From Algoriphagus formosus (GTDB lineage: Bacteria > Bacteroidota > Bacteroidia > Cytophagales > Cyclobacteriaceae): a stretch of DNA of 64,000 nt. Position numbers and translations under genes: made by a program. Numbering within the stretch: the first letter of the stretch is position 1; every line of letters starts with the position of its first letter. Shown one piece after another: positions 26,691 through 34,822 of the stretch. The DNA lies in assembly GCF_002807035.1 (NCBI RefSeq), contig NZ_NIUC01000001.1:62001-126000 (forward strand), read 5' to 3'. Under the pieces are notes generated by a model. It saw only the letters and a program-made list of their open reading frames with translations. It did not search any database and was not told the origin of the DNA.

Positions 26691-29468
26691 TCAAAATTTA
26701 CGCATTTGAAGCTGATAAAGTGTCTCTTCGTCAATCCATTTCGACATTTCTCCCAAGGCATCGGTAGCATAGTTGCTCAAGCCCAGCTCTCGGGCTGCTT
26801 GCACTTTCCGCATCCAAAGCACCGGATCTCGGTTAAATTCTGTCGCTTCATTGAGTATTTCGTATCGATCGAGGGCATCACTTTGAATGGCTTGTGCTGA
26901 CCAAATCAAAGGACTATGATAGGGGTTACCGGTAAGTTCATCGGGTTTTCCAAGCCATTCTAAAAAGCTATTGATAGAATTCGAATCTTGAAAATCCGGA
27001 TTTTTAGCGAAGCTTGATAGAGCGGTATTTTCACCTTGTACTTTTTGAATAAAATCAGCCAATTCCTGAATATTGCTTTTGCTTAGGTCATGGGATTTAC
27101 TCTTCAATAAGCGTATGCCGAAATCTGCCTTGAATCGCTCATCTTTCATTCCCTTCCAAGCTTCTAGTAGTGTTTTGGGCAAGCTTTCATGCAATCGTTC
27201 AATCCAAAATAGATATTGAGCTTCCTCAGATTCAGGACTTTCATACCAGTTTCTAGGTTCCAATTCGTAGGCTAATCTCAGTTGCTCGGCTTCTTCATAG
27301 TATCCTCCTAAAGTTAGAATCTCCCAATGATAGTTTTGGAAAGCTTGGAAGCCTTTATCCTTTGCTGCTAATAATTCTTTTCCAGCTTTTTCGAAGTCAA
27401 GTTCGGAGGCCAAAATCATCGCTGAAAGATGAAGGAAATAACCAGCGTCTCCGGGATTACGGAAGGCTAGCCCATTTAAGTTTTTGACAGCTTCACCAAT
27501 GCGATCAGCTGCTAGGCTCCGAATGACGGCTGTCTCCTGCAAAGGCATGATATAGGTTTCCATTTCAGGCTGCTGCCAAAGGCTATCCAACAGCACAAGG
27601 TCAGATTCGGGAGATTCTTGTGTCCACACAGAGTGTACATTTCGCAAGCCAGCTTGCTTCAAAAGAGGAGAAGTAGACTTTAATGATTCTTCTCGAAGGC
27701 TTTTCACCAACTCTTCAGCAGGAATATTTCCCAAAGCATTCTGATAAGCGAGTGCATTGATTTTGCTCGGTAAGTCTACGGCTTCGGCATTTTCAATATT
27801 GAAGTTTCCGCTTTTCAACTGAGAAGCTAGAAGATTGCTTTTTATCACCTTTTGCTCAAGAGGAGCATCGATCAAAAGTTGGATGGCTTCTTCCGCTCGA
27901 TTGGTTTTGAGATAAAGCAAGGCTAGATTATTTCGAATAGCTTCGCTTTGCTTAAAAATTTCCAACCCATTTTCTAATAATGAGATAGCTTGGAAAAGTT
28001 TATTTTCCTGGTGAAATCGCTCTGCTAAAAGCACAAAATTATCTTCCTGTGGTGCTTCATACACGCTTTGTTCCAAATGGCTTTTGGCCAGACTTGGCTG
28101 TTTCAGTTCAAAGAGCAGATGAGCCAAGGCATTTTTGGCTTTCGGATTTTTCCTGTAGCGAAACCATGAGTTTTCATATAAGATACTCGCATTGAGTCTT
28201 TGGTCTGTCGCATAGTAGTAATCACCCAAGACATGATTGCTCATGGCATTAACCTGAGCCCCTACGATTCCATTGGCGTAGGCTGTGATTACCAGCATGG
28301 CAATCAGCCCTCCGAGGCGAAGATGATAATACGGAAGAGAAAAAGGTTTGAAAAGGACTCTTTCCACGTTCTTTCCAGTATTCATGATGGAAAGAAAATT
28401 GGAATAAAGATAAATGATGAAAAAGGCTGAAATACCCAATTGGGAATAGGTAAAGAGGTGTTTGAGCAATTCTTCTCCGGGTTGGTTGCCGGTTGCTTTC
28501 AATTTCCAAACTAGCCATAAGACCAAGGCAAAGCCTATTAAGTGCAGGGATTTTAGCACTTTGGGGGGAGCGATTAAATCTAGATCGGTGTTTCCTTTGA
28601 CCTCGATTACGAAATAGCCCAAAACGCCTACGGGGATCAATAAATACAGTGGATCAAAAGAGGGAAGCCAAGATAGAGGGTTGCCTGTTAGATCTAATAA
28701 AATATTGAAAATCAACAATAAGTAGATGATAGATAGAATTAAAAGTTGAATAGAAATCTTTACTTCTAAATTTCGGCTTGCTCGGGTAAGTAAGATGTAA
28801 ATACCGGATATCATGGAATGTCCATTCCAGAAAACCCAAGCAATGCTGAGGCAAAAGACCGGAATCAGGGCATGTTCTGCAAGAAAGATATCTGCCTGCT
28901 CTACGGTACTTCCCTGAATCAAAACCCAAGCTGAAATTCCCACAAATAGTAAGCTGACAACATAGCGAACTGGATAGTAGTCGAATTTTCCGGATACATG
29001 GAAAAAGACAGGAGCCGCCAAACTTCCTGCAATTGCTACAATCAAGGGTAGGTTAGTGCTAAGCCCTTCAAAATTGAGCCCATTGAGATTGCTAAGAGTT
29101 AAGATCAGAATCCAGGCTGCACCCGCAATGAGGAAATAGAGCTTTTTGAAAGAAGGTATCCAAGCCAAAAAGGCTGAAATTAAAATAACAGCCAGCACTC
29201 CAAAAGTCCGAATTTCAAGCAATGAAAAACTAGGTCTTAGAGATTTGAATTCTTGGAAAACAAGAAAATTATCTACTTCAATCGGAAAAGTCACTGGCCC
29301 AATCGCAGCAATGTCAAAAGGAATGGGCAGTCGGTCCAGAAAGTAGCCAGGAATGAGCTCCCGATAGGGCATACGATCGAAGCCCACGAAATAGATCAAT
29401 AAAAAAGCCCCGATTACTATCAAGGCAATGAGGATAAAAGAGCCGATGGCAGGAAGGGTTTGACGCAT
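26691..29468 (-). CDS. Large membrane protein with TPR-like C-terminal half
   Basis: This 925-residue protein has about 11 hydrophobic segments in the first 410 residues, then a soluble half with TPR-like helical pairs (NHVLGDYYYATDQRLNAS, then LLFELKQPSLAKSHLEQSV and LLYLKTNRAEEAIQLLID). I do not recognise a named family. The architecture resembles multi-spanning proteins with periplasmic TPRs, such as some O-antigen-ligase-like or glycosyltransferase-C-like proteins, but no catalytic motif was identified. It begins 2 bp after gatC, which is probably only a shared transcript. Its partner processes are unknown. Confidence 0.8.
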   Translation of the reverse strand: MRQTLPAIGSFILIALIVIGAFLLIYFVGFDRMPYRELIPGYFLDRLPIPFDIAAIGPVTFPIEVDNFLVFQEFKSLRPSFSLLEIRTFGVLAVILISAFLAWIPSFKKLYFLIAGAAWILILTLSNLNGLNFEGLSTNLPLIVAIAGSLAAPVFFHVSGKFDYYPVRYVVSLLFVGISAWVLIQGSTVEQADIFLAEHALIPVFCLSIAWVFWNGHSMISGIYILLTRASRNLEVKISIQLLILSIIYLLLIFNILLDLTGNPLSWLPSFDPLYLLIPVGVLGYFVIEVKGNTDLDLIAPPKVLKSLHLIGFALVLWLVWKLKATGNQPGEELLKHLFTYSQLGISAFFIIYLYSNFLSIMNTGKNVERVLFKPFSLPYYHLRLGGLIAMLVITAYANGIVGAQVNAMSNHVLGDYYYATDQRLNASILYENSWFRYRKNPKAKNALAHLLFELKQPSLAKSHLEQSVYEAPQEDNFVLLAERFHQENKLFQAISLLENGLEIFKQSEAIRNNLALLYLKTNRAEEAIQLLIDAPLEQKVIKSNLLASQLKSGNFNIENAEAVDLPSKINALAYQNALGNIPAEELVKSLREESLKSTSPLLKQAGLRNVHSVWTQESPESDLVLLDSLWQQPEMETYIMPLQETAVIRSLAADRIGEAVKNLNGLAFRNPGDAGYFLHLSAMILASELDFEKAGKELLAAKDKGFQAFQNYHWEILTLGGYYEEAEQLRLAYELEPRNWYESPESEEAQYLFWIERLHESLPKTLLEAWKGMKDERFKADFGIRLLKSKSHDLSKSNIQELADFIQKVQGENTALSSFAKNPDFQDSNSINSFLEWLGKPDELTGNPYHSPLIWSAQAIQSDALDRYEILNEATEFNRDPVLWMRKVQAARELGLSNYATDALGEMSKWIDEETLYQLQMRKF

Positions 29469-29470
29469 TA

Positions 29471-29758
29471 TTATTCCAAAACTTTTGGCACCCGAAAATA
29501 ATCTGAATCCCGCTTAGGAGCATTTTTCAGTCCTGCTTCATGATCCAAGTGGTTTCCAACCTTATCTTCACGCATATCATTGACTTCAGAGGACATCGTG
29601 GTCAGTGGTTCTACTCCCTCTGTATCGAGTTCATTTAGTTTTTCCACCCAGTCCAAAATCTGACTCATGTCTTTTGACATTTTTTCGGCACTGGATTCAT
29701 CAAATTCCAAGCGCGCCAAGTGAGCGATTTTCTTAATGGATTCTTTGTCTATCTTCAT
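29471..29758 (-). CDS. gatC: Asp/Glu-tRNA amidotransferase subunit C
   Basis: This 95-residue protein is the small subunit that holds GatA and GatB together in the GatCAB complex. It shows the family pattern: the N-terminal VxxxAxLARLEF motif (IAHLARLEFDES), ILDWVEKLNELDTEGVEPL, then MREDKV and a C-terminal FRVPKVLE. gatB lies at 7341 on the other strand; gatA is not in the window. It is followed after 2 bp by a large membrane protein gene. Confidence 0.95.
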   Translation of the reverse strand: MKIDKESIKKIAHLARLEFDESSAEKMSKDMSQILDWVEKLNELDTEGVEPLTTMSSEVNDMREDKVGNHLDHEAGLKNAPKRDSDYFRVPKVLE

Positions 29759-29793
29759 TTGAACTTAGCTCAGTTTAATTACCAATCTTCCCT

Positions 29794-30522
29794 CTAAACG
29801 CCATTATCAAGTTGTAATTGCCTTTCGATGACCTCAAAGCATTTGTTTTTCAAACTTTCCTCCGTGGCTTCTTCTTCAGGAAAGATTGCCTCATGCAGGA
29901 CCATTTTTGCCTGGTGAAAGTCAAGCAAAAACTTACCGTCCTCAGGCAAAATTAGATGATTAAACGACAATGTGACAGGAATGATGGGGATTTGTTTGTC
30001 CAAAGCAAGTCGGAAAGCCCCATTTTTGAAGGGTACCATATGCGGTGGCTGAGTTGTATAAATCCCTCCTTCAGGAAAAATCACGATGCCGCTACCTTCA
30101 TCCACCGCCAAAGCAGCGCGACGCATAGTTTCCGCCCTGCTTTTTAAGCGGGAGCGATCCACTGCGATATGTAGGCTTTTGAAGAAATAACCAAAAAGGG
30201 GGGCTTTTCGAATCGATGCTTTTCCGATGAATTGTACATCTCCGGGGATGAAACCCATCATGGGAATATCGAGGTATGAGAAGTGATTGGCTGCAAAAAT
30301 GTAGGGTTGGCCGGGCTTGATTTGACCTCGAATTTCTAAATGAACTGGTTTGAAAATCAGGGTAAAATAAATTTTAGCCCAATATTGATTGATTCTTCGG
30401 CCGTAAGGTTTCCAGCCCGGTACCCAAATACAAATCAGAAAGAATGGAAAGATCAATAAAAAGCTTAGCACAAAAAGCAGTGCGGCATAAAGGGAATATA
30501 TTCTTCGAAGAAGCTTAATCAT
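29794..30522 (-). CDS. plsC: 1-acyl-glycerol-3-phosphate acyltransferase
   Basis: I start at ATG 30522 (MIKLLRRIY, 242 residues), which overlaps the upstream haemoglobin stop by 8 bp. The PlsC/LPLAT motifs are present: the catalytic NHFSYLD with H80 and D85, and FPEGG at 149-153. One or two hydrophobic N-terminal segments (about 8-36) anchor it in the inner membrane. It adds the second acyl chain to lysophosphatidic acid in phospholipid synthesis. Coupling to a truncated haemoglobin gene is unexpected metabolically and may simply reflect shared transcription. Confidence 0.93.
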   Translation of the reverse strand: MIKLLRRIYSLYAALLFVLSFLLIFPFFLICIWVPGWKPYGRRINQYWAKIYFTLIFKPVHLEIRGQIKPGQPYIFAANHFSYLDIPMMGFIPGDVQFIGKASIRKAPLFGYFFKSLHIAVDRSRLKSRAETMRRAALAVDEGSGIVIFPEGGIYTTQPPHMVPFKNGAFRLALDKQIPIIPVTLSFNHLILPEDGKFLLDFHQAKMVLHEAIFPEEEATEESLKNKCFEVIERQLQLDNGV

Positions 30523-30892
30523 GGTTGACCATGTGATTTGCAACTTTGATGAAGTAATTCATCATCAATTCCCGGACCTCTTGATCAAGCTTTATTTTAT
30601 CCATTGCTTCGAGCATAGCATTCAGCCAATGATTCCGCATTTTTGGATCAATCGCCCATTGCATGTGTCTCAGCCTTAAGCGAGGATGACCACGCTCTTC
30701 TGAGTACGTTTGCGGCCCTCCAAACACCTGAACTAAAAATAGAAACAGCCTACGCTCAGCAGGTTTTAAATCTCCTTCAGGGTAAAGTTTCCGGAGCTCA
30801 TGGTTACTTTCTACCCCTTGGTAAAAATGATGGACCAGTTCCTGTATTTTTTCTTCGCCTACTGCCTCGTAGATGCTCTGAAATGGATTCAT
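30515..30892 (-). CDS. Truncated haemoglobin, group II
   Basis: This 125-residue 2-on-2 globin has the group II pattern: Tyr24 at B10 (HHFYQGVE), the PQTYSEERGHPRLRLRH block with proximal His76 at F8, and Trp89 at G8 (NHWLNAM). Members bind O2, NO or sulfide and are linked to redox or oxygen sensing and detoxification. An exact -7 box (TAAGTTTG) ends 4 nt before the ATG, so a leaderless mRNA is likely. Its stop overlaps the plsC start by 8 bp. Confidence 0.95.
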   Translation of the reverse strand: MNPFQSIYEAVGEEKIQELVHHFYQGVESNHELRKLYPEGDLKPAERRLFLFLVQVFGGPQTYSEERGHPRLRLRHMQWAIDPKMRNHWLNAMLEAMDKIKLDQEVRELMMNYFIKVANHMVNHD

Positions 30893-30896
30893 GGCG

Positions 30897-30904
30897 CAAA
30901 CTTA
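30897..30904 (-). promoter_or_regulatory. Promoter -7 box of the truncated haemoglobin gene
   Basis: TAAGTTTG on the minus strand fits TAnnTTTG exactly, with only CGCC between it and the ATG. This puts transcription initiation at the start codon. Confidence 0.6.
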
Positions 30905-30918
30905 GAAAAAAAGTAGAA

Positions 30919-32271
30919 TTAGCCTTCGTGCTTTTTGACCTTCAGCGAAGTTCCTTCTGTAGAAATGACGATAATCTCTTCGCCCTGATCAATAAACTCT
31001 CCCCGGGAATAGGCATCGAAGATTTCTCCATCGATTTCTACTCTTCCGCTTGGGCGAAGGCGGGAATGGACCTTTCCAACTTTTCCCTTGAGTTCATCAG
31101 GATAAAAGGAAGAAGTATATCCTTCAGACTTGCCTTGAGTTGTGGCAAGGGTAATGGTGCTAAATGCCTTCCAAGAGTTCACCTTTGGTGTCAACCAGAA
31201 TATTAGAAAAACAGCGGCTATGGCTGCCAGGATGACGGTGAGCAAAGCGACAAATAGTTGCTCTGCAGGCACAAAGGAAAAGTCAAAGTTTTGATTGGGG
31301 AGCATTCCTAAGACTAGGCCTGAGAGGATGCAGACTATTCCCAGAATTCCAAATATTCCAAAACCTGGTATGACAAATAGCTCTACCGCCAGCAATATGA
31401 TTCCCAAAACGAAGACAATCACTTCCCAATTTTCAGCCAAACCGTTGAGATAGTAGGGAATAAAATATAGGATGGTTGCTAGAATGGCTGCAGCTAGTGG
31501 AAAACCAACTCCCGGTGTCTGCAATTCAAAGTAAATGCCACCTATGATAATTAGGATTAAGATTCCTGAAATAGCAGGGTTTAAAAAGAAAGATATGATT
31601 TGCTCTGTACTTGAGACTTCATATTCGATGATTTCGGCCTCAGCTATTCCTTGAGTGGCAAGAATTGCATCTATCGAAGGATATTCTCCTTCACAAAAAC
31701 CAAATTTGATGGCTTCAGAAACTGAAAGTGTTACTACTGAGCCTTCCTCCGTAACTCCATCAATGGCGATTTTTTCATCCACCATAGCCTCTGCGATTTT
31801 TGGATCTCTACCACTTGCCTCGGCAGTACTTCGCATCATGGATCGCATGTAGGATTGGTATTTGTCAGGTGCAGCGCTACCATCGGCACCACTTACCACG
31901 GTGGCTGCTCCTATACTTGCACCCGGTGCCATGTAAATACTGTCACTGGCGATAGAGATTAAGGCTCCGGCAGACGCAGCATCTTTGTTGATAAAAGTAT
32001 AGACCGGAATTGGAGCTTCCAAAATCATGGTCCGAATATCATCGGCATCATTCACAGCGCCGCCGTAAGTATCCATTTCAATAATGATCAAATCAGCTTC
32101 CTTTTCCTCTGCAGATTCCAAAGCGAGTTTTACCCGGCGATTCATGGCAGGATCGATGTCCCGATCAATTTTAAAAGTGAAAATCCGTTCTATCTTTTTA
32201 TCCTGCGCAGGGAGTTGCTGTGGGAAAAAAGAAATAATCATGAAAAGGAAAGGAAGAAGAAGTCTACTCAT
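30919..32271 (-). CDS. NfeD-family membrane serine protease (ClpP class)
   Basis: This 450-residue protein has a signal peptide (ending QLPAQ), a periplasmic ClpP/SppA-like protease domain (about 28-215, with GGAVNDADDIRTMI and the Ser-containing AASAGALISIASDS), four or five membrane segments (about 225-350) and a C-terminal NfeD OB-fold (about 385-448, GRVEIDGEIFDAYS). It is the long NfeD type, which cleaves hydrophobic stomatin C-termini in known homologues. No stomatin/SPFH gene is adjacent here. A TATCTTG element ends 5 nt before the ATG, suggesting a leaderless transcript. Confidence 0.93.
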   Translation of the reverse strand: MSRLLLPFLFMIISFFPQQLPAQDKKIERIFTFKIDRDIDPAMNRRVKLALESAEEKEADLIIIEMDTYGGAVNDADDIRTMILEAPIPVYTFINKDAASAGALISIASDSIYMAPGASIGAATVVSGADGSAAPDKYQSYMRSMMRSTAEASGRDPKIAEAMVDEKIAIDGVTEEGSVVTLSVSEAIKFGFCEGEYPSIDAILATQGIAEAEIIEYEVSSTEQIISFFLNPAISGILILIIIGGIYFELQTPGVGFPLAAAILATILYFIPYYLNGLAENWEVIVFVLGIILLAVELFVIPGFGIFGILGIVCILSGLVLGMLPNQNFDFSFVPAEQLFVALLTVILAAIAAVFLIFWLTPKVNSWKAFSTITLATTQGKSEGYTSSFYPDELKGKVGKVHSRLRPSGRVEIDGEIFDAYSRGEFIDQGEEIIVISTEGTSLKVKKHEG

Positions 32272-32276
32272 AGAAG

Positions 32277-32283
32277 CAAGATA
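32277..32283 (-). promoter_or_regulatory. Promoter -7-like box of the NfeD gene
   Basis: TATCTTG on the minus strand is one T short of the TAnnTTTG consensus and ends 5 nt before the ATG at 32271. The same seven bases occur close to two other starts in the window (44884 and 42149). Confidence 0.4.
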
Positions 32284-32448
32284 CTTTTTTCAGTCTAATA
32301 TTGATTCGATTCGAGATCAAAAAAGCCAAATATCATATGTAGAGAATGAGAGAGGTAATTAATTGTTCAAAATCGCTCTCTTTAGCATAATTCTTGTTCT
32401 TGTGGTATTGTTTGAAGTATCCAAACAACACTTAACCTTAATTTAAGC

Positions 32449-33621
32449 ATGCGATTCAACAAATTTCTTACTCTCGGTTTAATTTTTTCAGCTTTTGCAG
32501 GTAGTGCTCAAGCTGTTTCTGTCTTAGATTCCTTACGTACAGAAAAAAGAGGAGGGAAGTCATTTATTGTTCATCAAGTAGAGGCAAAAGAGACGCTTTT
32601 TGCGATTTCCCGTCGCTACCAAACCCCTGTCGGTGAGATTGTTAAATCCAATGAGTCTTTAAAATCCGGATTGAAAGCAGGTCAGGAAATCTTTGTTCCT
32701 TTTATTGGTGAGGAGTCGGTTCCGGAAGGTTCGGATTTGCATAAAGTAGCTTCAGGAGAGACGCTTTATTCGATTTCCAAAAAGTATAATGTTTCCATCG
32801 ATGAATTGAAAACCTGGAATTCCCTACGTGGAAATGACCTTAGCGTCGGTCAGGCTTTAATTATTAAAGGTCAAGCTGAAACTCCTAAGCCTGCTGTGGC
32901 GAAAGTGGAAGAGCAGGTAAAGCCACAGGTAAGCCAGCCTACTGCCGAAAAGGCCGTGGCTGTGAGCACCGAAGTGGTAACAGTAGAAGAGCCAGCATCC
33001 AAAAAGGTGGAAAAAGCGGAGAAGAAAGCAGAGAAAATCGAAGAAAGAGTCGAGCCTGTAGCTGAGATGCCAAAAGCACCGGCCGAAGCTGTAGCAGTAG
33101 TTCCGGGTGATTGGATTTCCCATGAAGTAAAATCGGGAGAGACGCTCTTCTCGATTTCTAAACAATATAATGCCAAAGTAGAAGAGGTCATCCGCTGGAA
33201 TGGTCTCAGCTCCAATAATCTTAAAGTTGGACAAGTGATCAAAGTGGGAAGAGCAGAACCTGCCCCTTCTCAAGTCCCGATCGTAGGTGAACCGAAAGTG
33301 GTAACTGACGTAGAGGAAATGCATGAAGTGCCTGATGGAGCTAGCTCAGGTGGGTTTAAGAATATTTCTGAAATGGGTCAGGCTGAAGTGATTCCTGGAA
33401 CGGGGGGGCACAAAAAATACTTGGTTCTTCATCGTACAGCTCCTGTCGGAACGATCATGCGAGTTCGAAATGAGGAAAATGATGTGACCATTTTCGCTAG
33501 GGTAGTTGGTGTTTTGCCAGAAACAGGTGATAATTCCAAATTGGTTATCAAACTATCCCAAGCTGCCTATGATCAGCTCAAAGCAGTCAACCCACGCTTT
33601 CCTGTAGAGGTAGCGTATTAA
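32449..33621 (+). CDS. LysM protein with C-terminal RlpA-like domain
   Basis: This 390-residue exported protein has a signal peptide (about 1-22), LysM repeats at about 40-85, 97-141 and 225-270 (each with the SGETLYSISKKYN type core), separated by a Lys/Glu/Val/Ala-rich linker (about 150-215), and a C-terminal double-psi-barrel-like domain (about 310-390, with VGTIMRVRNEEN and ARVVGVLPETGDN). LysM binds peptidoglycan; the last domain resembles RlpA-type barrels, so it probably acts on or organises the cell wall. The RlpA catalytic Asp is not obvious, so an enzymatic role is unproven. It is monocistronic. Confidence 0.9.
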   Translation: MRFNKFLTLGLIFSAFAGSAQAVSVLDSLRTEKRGGKSFIVHQVEAKETLFAISRRYQTPVGEIVKSNESLKSGLKAGQEIFVPFIGEESVPEGSDLHKVASGETLYSISKKYNVSIDELKTWNSLRGNDLSVGQALIIKGQAETPKPAVAKVEEQVKPQVSQPTAEKAVAVSTEVVTVEEPASKKVEKAEKKAEKIEERVEPVAEMPKAPAEAVAVVPGDWISHEVKSGETLFSISKQYNAKVEEVIRWNGLSSNNLKVGQVIKVGRAEPAPSQVPIVGEPKVVTDVEEMHEVPDGASSGGFKNISEMGQAEVIPGTGGHKKYLVLHRTAPVGTIMRVRNEENDVTIFARVVGVLPETGDNSKLVIKLSQAAYDQLKAVNPRFPVEVAY

Positions 33622-33646
33622 TTGGTTCAAATATTTCGGAGATCAT

Positions 33647-33674
33647 AGCCCATCTGTTTTCTATCAGGTGGGCT
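33647..33674 (+). terminator. Hairpin after the LysM gene
   Basis: AGCCCATCTG (33647-33656) pairs with CAGGTGGGCT (33665-33674), with one G-U wobble, across an 8-nt loop. The T-run that follows is short (TT), so termination may be weak. Confidence 0.5.
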
Positions 33675-33867
33675 TTGACGTGAAATAGGGTGGTCTTCTG
33701 GCTGTTTTTTTATATACCGTTTGACTTGTTCTATCGCCGCCGTTCATGCCTACCTTTGGTAGACAGGTCATCACGCACGGCCTTTTTTCAAGGTTTGACC
33801 CTTTCAGGGTCTAATGAGCTACTTTAGTTTTACCTAGAATTTCGTGTCTCAAAAACTCATGTTAGGC

Positions 33868-33919
33868 CTATATTTCACCGAACGAAGTGAGGTGTATCTC
33901 AGGAGGCGAAGCCGACTAT
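33868..33919. repeat. Composite intergenic repeat, copy 1
   Basis: CTATATTTCACCGAA (33868-33882) is followed by AGGAGGCGAAGCCGACTAT (33901-33919). Both words recur exactly in copy 2, but in swapped order and overlapping. Each contains a short palindromic core (CACC...GGTG and GGCGAAGCC), as expected of a small palindromic repeat family. Confidence 0.65.
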
Positions 33920-34021
33920 GTCTTACAGAACAAAGCGATGGATATCTTTTTGAATCCAGGGAAGGTTTTTTAAAAGATAGCTTTGCAGATAATAAGTTAA
34001 GATATCGCTGCGCCAAGATAT

Positions 34022-34051
34022 AGGAGGCGAAGCCGACTATATTTCACCGAA
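34022..34051. repeat. Composite intergenic repeat, copy 2
   Basis: AGGAGGCGAAGCCGACTAT (34022-34040) runs directly into CTATATTTCACCGAA (34037-34051). The words are the same as in copy 1, 120-170 bases upstream, sharing the CTAT junction. A head-to-tail palindromic unit, partly decayed, explains both copies. Confidence 0.65.
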
Positions 34052-34157
34052 GGTGCATTTCTTTATTTCAATATACCCCCACTAATCAAGCCTTCTCCCT
34101 TTAATCGAAATTGATTCATCCTCTAAATTACCCATTAGAAACATTCATAATTTCCAG

Positions 34158-34165
34158 TAGTTTTA
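34158..34165 (+). promoter_or_regulatory. Promoter -7-like box
   Basis: TAGTTTTA matches TAnnTTTG at 7 of 8 positions (final G is A) and ends 5 nt before the ATG at 34171. The position supports choosing that start over the upstream TTG at 34111. Confidence 0.35.
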
Positions 34166-34170
34166 CATTC

Positions 34171-34770
34171 ATGCAATCTAAAACAGCCTTTATCCTTTTG
34201 ATATTTTTCGCAGCTTGTTTCTTTGCCAATGAATTGATGGCACAGCAGCAGGAGTTAGATCTCTTTAATACCACCCGAACAGATTACAATCGGAAGGGTA
34301 TGGTCATTTTAGGTTCTTGGGCGGTTGGAAATATGCTTTGGGGAGGAATAGCGGCATCCCAAACTACCGGTTCCGATAAGGCTTTTCATCAAATGAATCT
34401 CTATTGGAATTCGGTCAATCTGATTATTGCAGGATTCGGATATTGGCAGGCAAGCAAAAGCCCGGAAGCCATGAGCCTTTGGGAGACCATAGAGGCTCAG
34501 CAGGGGATTGAAAAGGTTCTTTTGGTTAATGCAGCTTTGGACCTTGGCTATATGGCAGGAGGTTTTTATTTGAAGGAGCGTGGCCTGAGAAAAGGTAATG
34601 AACGACTCCAAGGCTTTGGGAAGTCAATCATTCTTCAAGGTGCATTTTTATTAACCTTTGACGCGATTATGTATGGTTTTCATAGCCATCATGCGCAGGC
34701 TTTACCGGAATTTGTGAATCAACTCAGTTTAGGCCCTACGGGTTTTTCCCTCCGGATTCCAATTCAATAG
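34171..34770 (+). CDS. Exported membrane protein, possibly DUF6992 family
   Basis: Starting at MQSKTAF gives 199 residues with a signal peptide (cleavage near LMAQ). The mature part has four hydrophobic segments (about 46-64, 77-95, 118-136 and 155-175). The motifs GMVILGSWAVGNMLWGG and GFGKSIILQGAFLLTFD are the parts I would use to search. It may be the Bacteroidota DUF6992 family, but I am not sure. Function is unknown. It is a single gene before a second unknown-function gene that has its own promoter. Confidence 0.75.
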   Translation: MQSKTAFILLIFFAACFFANELMAQQQELDLFNTTRTDYNRKGMVILGSWAVGNMLWGGIAASQTTGSDKAFHQMNLYWNSVNLIIAGFGYWQASKSPEAMSLWETIEAQQGIEKVLLVNAALDLGYMAGGFYLKERGLRKGNERLQGFGKSIILQGAFLLTFDAIMYGFHSHHAQALPEFVNQLSLGPTGFSLRIPIQ

Positions 34771-34773
34771 TCA

Positions 34774-34805
34774 TTTGTCAATCCCAAGCTTCTAAGGTAA
34801 CTTTG
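34774..34805 (+). promoter_or_regulatory. Bacteroidota-type promoter
   Basis: TTTG (34774-34777), 20 nt, then TAACTTTG (34798-34805) is a full consensus promoter. It lies 17 nt before the ATG at 34823 and probably drives the two-gene unit 34823-36149. Confidence 0.7.
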
Positions 34806-34822
34806 CATCCTACCACAGAAGT

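Larger units (their letters stand above)
33622..34170. other. Non-coding spacer with repeat remnants
   Basis: About 550 bases separate the LysM gene from the next credible start. The stretch holds a post-LysM hairpin and short degenerate palindromes such as TACCTTTGGTA near 33750. It also holds two copies of a composite repeat, annotated separately. No tRNA, ORF or known ncRNA was recognised. Confidence 0.6.

Noticed and set aside
32857-33324. 155-codon antisense frame inside the LysM gene
   Set aside because: It mirrors the Lys/Glu/Val-rich linker and LysM repeats, giving a Phe/Tyr/His-rich low-complexity translation. There is no promoter or start context.
34111-34170. TTG-initiated 20-residue N-terminal extension of the 34171 gene
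   Set aside because: It precedes a clean signal peptide at MQSKTAF, and the -7-like box (34158-34165) lies inside it.
33622-34170. CRISPR array or insertion-sequence remnant
   Set aside because: There are only two copies of each repeat, unevenly spaced and rearranged, without uniform spacers. No transposase frame or target-site duplication was seen.
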